This document shows positions 12,720-25,348 of a stretch of DNA of 64,000 nucleotides, piece after piece. Origin of the DNA: Kondoa malvinella (lineage: Eukaryota > Basidiomycota > Agaricostilbomycetes > Agaricostilbales > Kondoaceae). The position numbers and the translations under genes are program-made. The stretch is taken from NCBI GenBank assembly GCA_039545315.1, contig BCIM01000013.1, forward strand, positions 434,001-498,000. The letters run 5' to 3'. Numbering within the stretch: position 1 is the stretch's first letter; each line of letters opens with the position of its first letter. The notes below the pieces were generated by a model that worked only from the letters and a program-made list of their open reading frames with translations, searched no databases and was not told the origin of the DNA.

Positions 12720-12929
12720 ATGAAGTGGTATCAGAGATGTACCTGAGCGCGTGCCAATACGCAGATCATACTTGATCCCGGAAACCAGCGTCGATCGTCC
12801 ACGAGTTTGACTGCGAAAGAGAAGGAAGACGCCCATCTGACTTTGAAGGCCGCCAGAACAGAGCAAACAGACAAGAACAATTGAAGCGAGAGACAATAGA
12901 GGTGAGCTTTGGAATACATCCCGGTGAAA

Positions 12930-14301
12930 TCACAACAATGCCTCGGCTCCGCCGCTCTTAAAGAACTCCTTGCTCTCCCTACACGTCTCATTCGTGCACC
13001 CAGGACATCTGAGCCCTAATTGCGCAGACGTCGCATTCCCGCTCTTGAGGTGGTTCGCCGCAATATCCGCCAAAGCCCTAATGAAAGTCGGGCTATCGTT
13101 CAGGGATTCACACCGCTTGACGCCCTTCATGCCCAATTCTTTTGCTTCATGCACGTATTCCAGATCGAGTTCAAAGAGCGTTTCAATGTGATCTGAAGTG
13201 AAAGCCACAGGTACGAGCAACAAGTCGTCAACGCCTTGTTTGGCGTAACCTTTTATCGTATCGGAAGTTTGTGGGCCTAACCAAGCTGAAGGTCCGACTT
13301 GGGATTGCCAGACGAGTCGGTATGGATTTCGATTGCCTAGTCTGTTCATGATGGCGTGGACTGTGGCTCCTACTTCTGATGGATAGGGATCACCACGGTT
13401 GACTACGGACATGGGTAGGGAATGGGCTGAGAAGCAAATGATGACTTGGTCTCGCTTTTCGGCTGGGTAGGTTGATAGAGAGCGTTCAATGTTTTGCGCG
13501 AATGCCTGACAGAATCATGAGCGAGGTAGAGTAAGAGAAGAAAGAGCCTACATCAACAAGACCAGGATGAGTAGGCCAACGATCAATGACAGACCACTGT
13601 ATCCCTTGACCACCTTCCGTCTTTAGTTTGCGATACATCTCATTCAAGCTGCTCCCCGTTGTCGAGCAGCTGTACTGAGGATACTGAGTAAACGCAACCG
13701 CTCTCGTCACACCATCTTTTCTCATTTCCGCCAGACATTCTTCACTCAGCGGCCTCGCGTAACGAAAAGCGACATAGGCTTTATGCGGTGCCGTTTCAGG
13801 GGAAAGTTCATCCAGAATGCTGGTCATGCCTTTACCCTGAGCACGAGTCCATTTGAGGATAGGTGAACCACCACCAATCTTTTCGTATTGGTCTTCGATT
13901 TGTGGCGTCCTTCTACGAGCTATGAGAGGAGCGAGGTAATCTTGGAATGGTAGAGGAATGAGGTCTTTGTCGCTAAAGAGTCGAGTGAGGAAATCGTTCG
14001 TGTCTGCTACCTGTAACGAGACGGATGTGAGTGGAGTTGTATGCATGTCATGGACGAGAGTAGCGAAACCTTTTCTGGTCCTCCCATATTCATAAAGACG
14101 ATAGCAGTGGGTCTAAAGATATGAGAGGGTCAGTATGCGACACTACCAGAAGTGTACAAGCTCACCCTTTGCTCGATTGAACTGTCGCCAATGATCGAGC
14201 TGCGATATGGGCGAATGAGTATCCCTGTACAGGCATAGAGAGGCAGAGGACTGACTTGACTGCTTTGATATCGCTTTAGCTACATTCTGTGGTGCTCTCA
14301 T
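12930..14301 (-). CDS. HEM15: Ferrochelatase, mitochondrial, with [2Fe-2S] cluster cysteines
   Basis: Inserts Fe2+ into protoporphyrin IX, the last step of heme synthesis, at the inner mitochondrial membrane facing the matrix. Key motifs: MNMGGPEK at the start of the mature enzyme (near 14090), [19 protein letters not shown] (near 13640–13685), the catalytic His in [10 protein letters not shown] (near 13410), and the active-site Glu in [13 protein letters not shown] (near 13175). The C-terminus carries CPGCTNETC (near 13000). Together with the Cys of YSCSTTG these match the four cluster ligands of animal ferrochelatase, which Saccharomyces lacks. The N-terminal exons (from the ATG at 14301) encode a presequence-like stretch; the exon 1–2 join there is uncertain. 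Divergent from the S16 gene by only 75 bases. Confidence 0.95.
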
Positions 14302-14376
14302 ACTTGCGCAAACTGTTGAACGCCGTTCGATGTCAACAGAATCTCACAGGTCTTTTCAAAACCGCCAAGTTGAAGC

Positions 14377-14884
14377 ATGCCCGTCAGAGTGAATCGCAAG
14401 CACAATATATGCCGGGCCTTCCCTCTGATTTGAATTAATACAGCTCCGATTAGCGCCTCGAGGGGTCAAGCATTCGCCCGTATACGACGTTGTAGCAGTC
14501 CGCCAAAGCAAAAGAGTAGCAGCGCAACCCATAGAAGTACTTGGCCGTTATGATCCTATACCGAAAGTTGTTAGACCTGCAACGAGAAATTTGTTGCAGC
14601 CTTTGCAAGAGCCGCAATGGGAGAAGGAACTCGTCTTGAATTCTGAAAGGGTTGGGTATTGGTTGTCTGTAGGCGCACAGCCGAGTGAGAGGGTCAGGTG
14701 GTTGCTCAAAGTGGTCAGTGTCTCTCCTTCCGTGTTGCATGGCGCATCAGTGAGAATCGTGACTTGACAGGCTGGTTTGGAGAAGGCAAAGAAAGTCGCA
14801 AAGCCTACATCTACGAGTCAAGCAAGAACACCTCAAGGTCCTTCGATACCGACAACAGCGCCAGAAACGCCAATAGCAGTATAG
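14377..14884 (+). CDS. MRPS16: Mitochondrial small-subunit ribosomal protein bS16m
   Basis: Three exons: 14377–14388, 14444–14713 and 14771–14884. Exon 1 is only 12 bases (MPVR) and would be missed by simple ORF calling; it joins to LRLAPRGVKHSPVYDVVAV. The conserved S16 core follows: EVLGRYDPIPK, then NSERVGYWLSVGAQPSERVRWLL, and a Lys-rich, Thr/Pro-rich extension at the C-terminus. About 131 residues, slightly longer than bacterial S16. It acts in the small subunit of the mitochondrial ribosome. It shares a 75-base intergenic region with ferrochelatase, so the two mitochondrial genes may be co-regulated (inference). Confidence 0.92.
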
Positions 14885-15414
14885 TCTTTTAGTGAGATAA
14901 GGAGACACGGAAGAAGAAGGTCATGATGCAGGGCGCGATTGACCAGGGAGCGAAAAGGAAGGCAACAGCCGGCGAATCAAGCTGTGCTATTGTATTCTAC
15001 CAGAGCTTTGCACGCATGGAGCATACTTCTGCTCGACCTCGCAACTTTCTCGTCTGCTATTTTTTTTGTCTCCGAGCGTCGACTTGATATCACCAAAGAC
15101 TGCCAGCTATACCTGCTACGGCATCGATACCGCACCCTCTTGAGCTATACCGCACGCCTATTCGTAACCTCCAGCAGTCCTGCCTGCCTGAACGTAAGCT
15201 ATTTCAGCCAACATCTGCTCTCCATTTCTATCTATCTGTCACAAGACCAATGATGATCCTACCGTATAATGTCATTCTTGTTCTAAGAGTCGAGAGAATT
15301 CAATTTCGTCTCGACGCTGACGAGAACTCCAAGCCATACACTTTGATTCTGAGCTCTCAACTTCTTTGTTCTGTGTACGCCTGTCGAGTCCTGTTGCTCA
15401 TGATCAAAGATAGT
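14885..15414. other. Intergenic, no gene seen
   Basis: About 530 bases between the S16 stop and the methyltransferase start. One open frame (14939–15253) lacks an ATG and looks random. The C/T-rich tracts from about 15115 fit a 5' leader of the downstream gene. Confidence 0.5.
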
Positions 15415-16520
15415 ATGGCACCGCCCAACAAAAAGCGCAAGACTTTCGCAGAGACGCATCATCCAGAAAAACCATCAGCTAAATTCAAGCCTACCTCTTC
15501 TGCTTTGCCTTCTATCGCTGTAGCACTACCTGGCTCAATACTACTCAATGCACAGTCTGATGAACTCAAAGCATTGCTCGCTTCTCAGGTATGTCCCTCC
15601 GTCACAATTCAGTGTTGCGAGCTAAGAAGAGCAGATAGCGAGATTATGCGCCATCTTTTGTGTTTCCGAGATTGTCGTCTTTCATGAAGAAGCTTCTTTA
15701 GCTGTGAATACGCCTAGAAATACAAAAGGCAAATATAGAAAGAGCGCGAGCGAGGAGATTGATTCTGATGTGCATTTGGCGAGGATCTTGGAATACTTGG
15801 AAACGCCTCAGTGAGTCGCAATGTGTGCTTTGGTTGTTTTTCAGCTAAGGCTATGGTTACCGACCCGACAGGTATTTAAGAAGAGCCTTGATACCTATGC
15901 ACCCTTCCCTGCGACTCGCTGGCATCCTACCGCCGCTAGACATGCCACACCACGTGCGAAAACAAGATACGTGCAAATTCAGAGAAGGCGTTACTTTACC
16001 ATCAGAAGATCACAGCTGTCAAGTCGACATTGGCCTAGATTCGCCCTTGACGATATCTACTACTTCCCTCCCTCCGCCAAACACGCGAGTAACGATCGAT
16101 ACGGAACAAAACAAGATTGTACCTCCTTCTTCACCTCTGAGCGAAGGTCTCTTTTGGGGCTATACCGTTCGATTAGCGCCTTCATTAGCAGCTGCGCTTG
16201 TCCCACCTGCACCTAGTAAAGCGTACGATCTCCTCATTGGTCTTTCAGAACGAGGAATCAATATCGATAACCTACCAACTCCCAGTGCGTTTCCGAAATA
16301 CACAAAAGCCTTGATCGTCCTTGGTGGATTGGCAGGGTTGGAATTGACTGTAGAGAAGGAGAAAGACGCATTGGGTCTAGAAGCGGATCAAGCGGGTGAC
16401 CTGTTTGATTATTGGGTTAATGTATGCGTGGACCAGGGAAGTAGGACCATTCGCACAGAGGAAGCGTTGGGTATTGGGTTGAGCACGTTGAGGGAGCGCT
16501 TGAGAACTGCTGGGAAGTAG
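15415..16520 (+). CDS. SPOUT-class RNA methyltransferase (SPOUT1/C9orf114 family)
   Basis: Three exons (15415–15588, 15635–15810, 15872–16520). The N-terminus has a basic nuclear-type signal (MAPPNKKRKTF). The conserved order of the DUF171/SPOUT family follows: VALPGSILLNAQSDELK, then ARLCAIFCVSEIVVFHEE, then RILEYLETPQYLRRALIPMHP, then LAGILPPLDMPHH, then the OB-like insertion (REGVTLP…RVTID), WGYTVRLA, and the knot region ALIVLGGLAGLE with FDYWVNVCVDQGSRTIRTEEALGI split by short spacers. In the family this is an S-adenosylmethionine-dependent methyltransferase linked to RNA and, in animals, to spindle and kinetochore function. Its fungal role is little studied. An in-frame ATG at 15400 would add five residues. 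Confidence 0.9.
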
Positions 16521-16736
16521 GACCGGGTCTGTCAAGAAGCGCTATGTACGAAACATTGTCCGAGACGTGACTTCGCCTGCTTAATAGCTGCGCAATAGCC
16601 TTGTGTTATGGAACATGCACCAATGCGTCGAGGCTTGTTATTGATGCCTAGAGGCGTGAGATCCATGCACCGCGGGTGAGAGACATTTACAGAAACGTCA
16701 TCAGCAAGGACAGGGCGTAATAGTAGCGCGCGTGTT

Positions 16737-17909
16737 TCATCTGAGACGCAATCGACCGCGAGACATCAAGTACATGCCAGCTCCCACTAGAGCTCCTCCA
16801 ACATGCCCAGCTGAGGCAACGCCGCTGTTCTTCGAATTGCAAGACTTTAGCTCTCGCTTCAGCACAGTGTGATGTTACTCACTGGTCGCTTTATGGCCGA
16901 GTACAGATCCCAAGCAAATAGACCGGGTACCAAGCTGTTTGCGTTCATTAGCTCCGGACTGAGGCTGAGAAAAGCGAACTCACAGGAAGGCCGGAGCAGG
17001 TATCACGAAGAAGAGCAGAAATGTAGCTCGTGGGTAGAGGCACGCAAAGTAGCTCACTACTCTCTATCAGCACATACTGGTAGAGTCGGAAGAACTCACT
17101 TGTCCCGTAAATGGAACCCGATGCGCCATTTGCATATGAAAAGCCGCTTGTATTGACTATTCGTCCATCAGGCAATCTGTAAGGAGGCGGGAAAAGCGAG
17201 TTGAAGCCTAGGTAGATGAGGGAGCCGCCGATTCCCTAAGATGATCGGTTAATAGGAACGACGAATGCCTGGATCCAGCTTACTGAGAGCAAATATAAAG
17301 AAAGGAAAGGTGCTACGCCTATAGTGGATATCACTGCAGGTGCCAGGAAGTAGAATGAAACGAGGTTCAGCAGCAGATCTGTCCGGGCATCCTCACGTCA
17401 GCTGAAGCACAGCTGCGTTTGATCGAGCCTACGATCGGGCTTCATATGACTGAAGCAAGCTGTCAAGAGAGTCCATATACGACCCGACTTGCTGCAGGGC
17501 TCGCATTAGCTGGGAAAGAGAGCTGCTCTTCTTGTGGTGCTCACAGATTCTCGTTCGATACACATAAATTCTCACGAAGCCAGCGCTGTAGTTTGAAGTC
17601 GCGAAACCTTCTCATCTAAGTCTAGGCCCAGCGATGATCAAGACTGGAGATTCACCTTCTGCCGCTTGCATCTGCATATTGCCATAGGCCAAACACAGCT
17701 ACGTTGATGCCCATGATAGCATACACGACTTGATTGGAAGAGAAACGATTCAGGTAGCGCTTTACAGCGTTCTGCTGGGGAGGTGTCTTGTACCAATTGG
17801 CTCTAGCTGCGAAGTTGCGCTGAAAGTATCTCGGAGCCTGTTTGGCTTGCAGAAAGGGTGATCGCGGTTGCTGCAGCCTAATAGAGCGAAGTATATTTGA
17901 TGCAGACAT
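16737..17909 (-). CDS. PCP1: Mitochondrial rhomboid serine protease
   Basis: Intramembrane protease of the PARL/Pcp1 type, cleaving inner-membrane substrates. The start at 17909 (MSASNILRSIRLQQPRSP) opens an Arg-rich presequence without acidic residues; an in-frame upstream ATG at 17978 is less likely. The first helix reads VVYAIMGINVAVFGLW. Rhomboid landmarks appear in separate short exons: GRIWTLLTACFSH (near 17465), LLLNLVSFYFLAPAVIS, the catalytic serine in NGASGSIYG (near 17110), and the catalytic His helix in GVASAGHVGGALVGAGMYL, ending RGRLRLR and TGA at 16737. Exon boundaries between 16860 and 17650 are uncertain. It is divergent from EFG1 by 154 bases. Confidence 0.85.
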
Positions 17910-18063
17910 GTTGAGAAAGCTAAGGTGGTGGTGCTCGATCAAGCAGTTGGCATTCCCAGGTAGACGAGAGAACACCAAGAGCGAGCCGAGAGCATTCGCC
18001 GCATCGTTGACTCACAGTAGTCCTCTTCAGAACCCTCCTGCACACCCGACACGGACGGCAAAG

Positions 18064-18808
18064 ATGCCAAAAGCCAGCAAGCCAATCCCTCAAGAAGGTC
18101 TTGCAAAAATCAAAGCAAACATCCGCTCAGCCAAGCGATTCTTGTCCAAAGAGGGTCTAACGGCCACACAGAAGCAACAAGCACAGCGAAATGTTCAAGA
18201 ATTGGAGTCGCAGTTGGCAGAAACAAAGGCGAGAAATGAATGCACATTCAACGAAGTCCGCTACAAGAAAATCAGATATACAGGTTCGTCTGACTAAGAC
18301 AGGTCGCTGTTGCGTGCAAAGGCTGATCGTATGTCCGTGCAACAGAACGGACTAAAGCTTTGAGACGGATCAAAGCACTCAAGAAGGAATTTACAGAATC
18401 AAGCGAGGATAACAACTTTCAGAAGAAAATCTTGCATGCTAGAGTAGATCTGCACTATGTTACTGTACGCTTGTCTTCCGCCCTATCGTACCTTCGGTTC
18501 ATGACTTTCCGCAGAAATATCCTCTTGACGCAAAATACATTGCGCTATTTCCTGATGGCGAACATGTCAAATTCAGCAAGTCTGACCTCAAGTCTGAAGA
18601 TCCTACGACAAAGCAGCGTCAAGTTGTGAGACAACAGATGCTGGATGATATGAGGGCCGGGAAGTTGAGTGCAGAGCCTGAGTTGGAAGTGCACAAGAAG
18701 GAGAAGAAGGAGCAGGCATCCCCCAAGGACAATGAAGAAGCTGTTGTCGAAGAGGAGCAAGCAAAAGAGGCCTCTGAAGCAGAAGAGCCAGATGACTTCT
18801 TTGAATAA
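18064..18808 (+). CDS. EFG1: rRNA-processing protein EFG1
   Basis: Nucleolar protein of the small-subunit pre-ribosome, needed for processing of 18S precursors. Three exons: 18064–18283, 18346–18464 and 18515–18808, about 210 residues. The order is that of the family: a basic coiled N-terminus (IKANIRSAKRFLSKEGLT), NEVRYKKIRYTERTKALRRIK (with the join inside), LHARVDLHYVTKYPLDAKYI, then ALFPDG and a highly acidic Glu/Lys-rich tail ending EEPDDFFE. The tail is low complexity as usual for the family. No anomalies seen. Confidence 0.92.
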
Positions 18809-18998
18809 GCTCGCATCTTCACCGGTGTTCGATCCACTTTCTGCATAACGCCCGTGTCGATTCTCCAGTACAACTCAGGACCCCATATTGTTGCTCCGTA
18901 ACAATGTGTGCGTAATTATAAGTCAAACATCGCCTCAACATCGCAATCCTGTACACTACAAGCATCGCCTTCTCCATCACTGTAACACCTTGTGTAAA

Positions 18999-19557
18999 AT
19001 GCCCTCTTTGTCAATTCTCTACCTTAAATCCTTCTATTTACTGCTATCCAATCGCCTTATCTGTAAGTCTCGACGATCAGATTGTAAATCGCCTCTGACA
19101 CGATTAGGTAGATAATGCACGGCATCTCCTTTTCAGTCACTATTACTTCTGCGCCTTCGCCAATTGGTAGCTCAGCTCTTACTTCCCTCGAAGATAGCAT
19201 CCCGAACCTAGTCAAGCTCATTGCTGATTTGCTCAAAACCTATCAAGCCTTACACAAAGAGATTAACGGATCAAGCGATGCTGAGGCTCAATGTGGTGCT
19301 GCTGTCAATATCATGGGATTGTCAGATCAGACCGAGGTATGCTGCTTATCAATTTTGCGCATGGTTGGCGCTTATCATTCGGGCAGGTCACGACTACCGT
19401 AATCACTTACGGGGATAAGCCAAAGCTCGAGGACATGCCTACAGTGGCGATAGGGACCAAGCCTACTTGGGAAGAGTACCATGCACAAGATCAGGTAGTC
19501 AACAGGCCCGGCATGGCTCAAATGGGTATAAACCAGACCGAAGGACAGAGGATGTAA
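18999..19557 (+). CDS. Small unknown protein
   Basis: Two models share the same body. Starting at 18999, a 22-codon hydrophobic first exon (MPSLSILYLKSFYLLLSNRL) joins through a GTAAGT…TTTTCAG intron; starting at the ATG at 19115 there is no such exon. A second intron (GTATGC…GGGCAG, near 19337–19386) then removes an internal stop and gives DQTEVTTVITYGDKPK. The product is about 130–140 residues with an amphipathic helix (SIPNLVKLIADLLKTYQALHKE). I do not recognise it. The intron that restores frame supports a real gene. Confidence 0.55.
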
Positions 19558-19789
19558 GAATCAAAGTCGTGGTGCAAAATCATCCATTCGTTACTATCTT
19601 TACATTTTGTCCGATATCGTATCGATACCTCAAATCGTGCTAACAACAAGCAAATCCCAACAAGCGAAACCACACACTAAGCAAAAATGCCATCAAGGCT
19701 AAGAACCCATCCCACACGAAACAAACAACAAACATCTCTCTCCCAACAGGAAACACAAACAACAACAGGTACTGAAAAGGATAGGCGGT

Positions 19790-21811
19790 TCACCATTCGA
19801 CTACTTCTGGAGCTTGAAAGCCTTGCGATGACATTGGCTCGCACGGCACGTAGACGAGAACAGGTCGAGCGTTGACTGGCGTGAGCTGAGGCGGCGAGAG
19901 GGTACTTGAGAGCGAGCAGCTCATGAGTGAAGGTGTGCAGAAGCAAGATGACGAAGGAGACTTTGGCTGCGATAGATGTGTGCCAGAAGGGCGTCGAATA
20001 GCAATCGGGATTGACGTAGCATTCTCCTCTGGGATAGACCGTTCAGACCTTGCAGGCGCGGCGGCAGTTGAGTCCAAGAAAGGGTCCAAAAGCAGTTCCT
20101 GTAGCGTCGAACGATCTTTGGGGTCGAATTGGAGCATGCGCAGGAGAAATCCGTTGAGAGGCACGGCTTCTTCTTCGTTCATGCCATACTTGTCTTTGAG
20201 CACATCAATAAGAGCTGAGGTATCTTTAGTGAAACGCCATGATCAAGCCAAGAGCAGACTCACGCCAGGAATTCAGCTTCGAATTCTTGATCGTACGCAG
20301 CTCTCGCTTGTCAACATTCATAAATCTGGTCGCGTTTGAAGCATCGTCCAAGTAGCCATTTGGCATCGGACCGAGCAGTTCCATCATCTGAGCCAGATGG
20401 TCTTCGCTGCTAGTAAAGTTGTGACCAGCATTCGGCGTGAAGAGCTTGTCTCTCGTTACGAGCTGAAAGACCTGTATACATTATCAGATCATTTTCAAGG
20501 ACACAAAACATATCAACGCACGATACAGCCCAGACTCCAAGTGTCCACACTCTCATCCCAAGGCTTGCCCAGAATGACTTCAGGCGCGCGGTATTCCTTT
20601 GTCTGGATGTCTTCGGTCGAATGACAATCCTTAGGCGTCGCATTGCCCAGATCGGTAACTTTACAGTTCAACCCTTCTGCTTCTTCTGATTCCTCGTCGC
20701 CTCCATCTTCTGGCAGATAAGTGCTCGAATGTGGAAAGTAGCTTGCTGAAGTGCTACTGGCTTGAGGAGTTGACTCGTTGATGCACGACATGGAGTACGA
20801 AGGGGACGACAAAGGACTGGTTTGTGCCGATGCAAAGGGTGTTACGCAGGCTGAAGTCGCTCGAGTAGAAGGTGCGGTAGTGTCGGTCCGATCTGAAGGA
20901 GAAGTCGAGGCAGTCACATTGGAACTCGAGTAGGATGATTTGGTTCGACGTCTTCGTACGGGCGAAGTGAGCGGTGTGGAAGGGACGATGTAGGACGCTT
21001 GGACTTGTTTTGCGCTCGACGAGTTGTTGATGCAAGAGGAGGACATGATGGGGCTCGACAGGACGGATTGTCGTATCAAATCTTCGATCATTGATTCGTC
21101 TTCCTCTAGTCCTTCTAGCGTCAACAGAATATTGACTGGTTTCAAGTCGGTGTGAATCAGGTTGCATTCGGTGTGAAGAACTAGAAAAGAGTCTTGTGAG
21201 CCTTTGTGCGGAATGCCGCGGAGGAAGCTTACAGTCGACAGCCAGAAGCATCTGTCTAGTCAGCTTCTTGACCATTGGCATAGACAGTGCACCGCCGGTC
21301 ACCAGACGATTCGCAAGTGATTCGCCGAGGACTTCGAGCACCAAGACCATGTGCAGGCCATTCGTCGAGGTGTACTGGAAATGATGTTGAAAGCGAAGGA
21401 GATGCTGCTTTCCATCCTGTTATAGTGGCAAGTATTAAGTCATCTGATCATGCCCATAAAGGGAAACCTCGTACATGCTGGCTCGATCTGGCTTGTTGTC
21501 TGCAGTGCTTGAGCATTTGGATCTCCTCAACAGCTGCCTGAGTGTAGCTTTTGGATGAGCGCATGATCTTGAGACAACTGTAGCGCTTCTTCTGCGTGTC
21601 GTAAGCGAGCCAAACGGTCGAGAATTGCCCTAGCGACAAACAGGATTAGTGTAGGTCATGCTTGGGGCTCAAAAAACGCACCAAAACCAAGCTTGCACGC
21701 GACCTTGTACCTTCCGCCGTTCAGAATCTGGCCAATCGTAACTGGCGCATAACCACCAAAGCGGTATGCTTGGCTGGATTCCTCGCCTAGAGTCGATGCG
21801 CGTTTGCCCAT
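19790..21811 (-). CDS. SR-protein-specific kinase (SRPK/Sky1-like)
   Basis: Serine kinase that phosphorylates RS/SR-type splicing and mRNA-export factors. Start at 21811 (MGKRASTLGEESSQAYRFGG). Motifs: the SRPK N-terminal GGYAPVTIGQ, the P-loop GFGQFSTVWLA, the ATP-binding Lys in YSCLKIMRSS, the catalytic HTDLKPVNILL (near 21160), and DLGNA in place of DFG (near 20640), followed by the SRPK hallmark CHSTEDIQTKEYRAPEVILG. As in the family, the kinase is split by a spacer: about 150 residues rich in Ser and Thr between 20660 and 21100. The C-lobe ends near LLDPFLDS, and a tail of about 75 residues follows. At least five introns. Divergent from the protease gene across a 979-base gap. Confidence 0.93.
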
Positions 21812-22790
21812 GGCGTTTGGCTGCAGAGAAAGAAAAGGGCCAAAGCATCAGCTCGACGTCAACACTCCTGGTCAATTGAATAGGGAGCGGACTTAGGAAT
21901 ATGGCTTCGAAGCGCAATCTTCTCGCAAAGTCCTACAATAACAAGGAATGATGGGCGCGCAGCTGGGTGGTGAGTGTAGTGGGACAAGCCGGGGAGAGCA
22001 GAGAAGCACAGCCAAAAAGGGGAAGAACCACGGGAAGCGGTGCACAAGTTAAAAGTGCCGTGCTGGAGGGCGATGTAGCTAGCGCTGATTTAGAGTTTTG
22101 GGTGAGCAGGGCAGAGCAAAATAAGTGAGGAAGAGAGTGAGCGGAGAAAGAAAAGATAGCAAGGAAAAGAGCTCGGGCCCAAAGTTTTATGAGTATGTAT
22201 AAGGGTGTGTCAAAGGGCCGGCGCTCCGTAATTTTGCGTTCAACGGTAGCATGTCGTTTGCACTACAATTTCCTTCCCTGCTACCTTGCTGCTATAGTCA
22301 AAGATATAGCGCGTGAGAGGTGAACATGCGGACAAGCAGAAGACTGAAGTGTCTCACTGGGAGAGACTGCCGCACAATGGCTGACCAACGAGATCGAAGA
22401 TCCACGTTCCACCGAGATATATTACCTACACAACCTCGTGGGTCCGGTGACATTGGACGCACATTGCCCCTGGCCGCTCTTGCGCAGCCGACAGAAAAGA
22501 GAGGCTGAAAGCAGCCGTTGAACAGGCTGCGACGTGCTGCGCAACCAGCGGGAGAGAAGGACATGTCACCAAGCTAGGCCACCCACACCCGCGAAACTCT
22601 TTGGGGGAGCCGCGATTATTGGATATCTGACCAAAGCAATATCTTCGTATGCTCTTGTATAGTATAGACGATAGATCATGATGTGCATGTAGGGCCTTCA
22701 GCATCAAAGAGCTTGGTGGCGCGATAAGGCCTCAATGGAGAGTGACGAATCCGGAAGTCGCTTGTTATCGCACCATACTTTCAACAACAA
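21812..22790. promoter_or_regulatory. Intergenic region between divergent kinase and protease genes
   Basis: 979 bases with no supported gene. Purine-rich tracts near 22090–22180 (AGAG/GAAAG runs) probably belong to the 5' leader or core promoter of the kinase gene. Open frames here start at GTG rather than ATG. No named regulatory site could be assigned. Confidence 0.5.
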
Positions 22791-24832
<2,042 letters not shown>

Positions 24833-25348
24833 GCAACAGATCAAGGGTTACCTTGCATGTCTGTACTTCACTTCGAACTTGGCACCGTGCATCAGCCAAA
24901 AGGGGGTTGTATCATCTCATTTGGACGTTTTCATTTCTCATCTTCGTATCAATGTAACTGTTATCAAAGCTCAATGATAGTATATATGTCCATACCAAGA
25001 CGGCTTTTGTCTGCGAGCTTTATTCCGTCGTGACTTGAGACGCGTCTCTTCTATATCACCAACAACGTGCTTCAAGCTGAATACCCTGTGCTCTCTTCAG
25101 TCGCGGCTGCCCATAGACAGTGCAAGACTGCAGTGACACCACCCGCTCGTCCGAAAAGGCAGTCAGCTGAACACTTTCAGCGCTCGCCCGAAAGATTTGG
25201 CTCGCCCCTGTTTCGAAGCGCAGCCTGTCCTGGTGTCAATATCTACCGGCTCTGCAACTCTTCTCTCTTCACCTAATTCTGAGACAATCGCTTGAGCCAT
25301 GTAGTCAGTCTCTTTGCGCAAATGAATTGACCCAAGCTGAGAGCGTTC
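24833..25348. other. Intergenic, no gene seen
   Basis: 516 bases between the protease stop and the flippase start. The open frame at 25067–25276 has no family resemblance. Probably the protease 3' end followed by the flippase promoter and leader. Confidence 0.5.

Noticed and set aside
20660..21100. Interruption of the SR-protein kinase as a sign of a broken gene
   Set aside because: SRPK-family kinases normally carry a long spacer between the two kinase lobes; the frame is open and the flanking motifs are intact.
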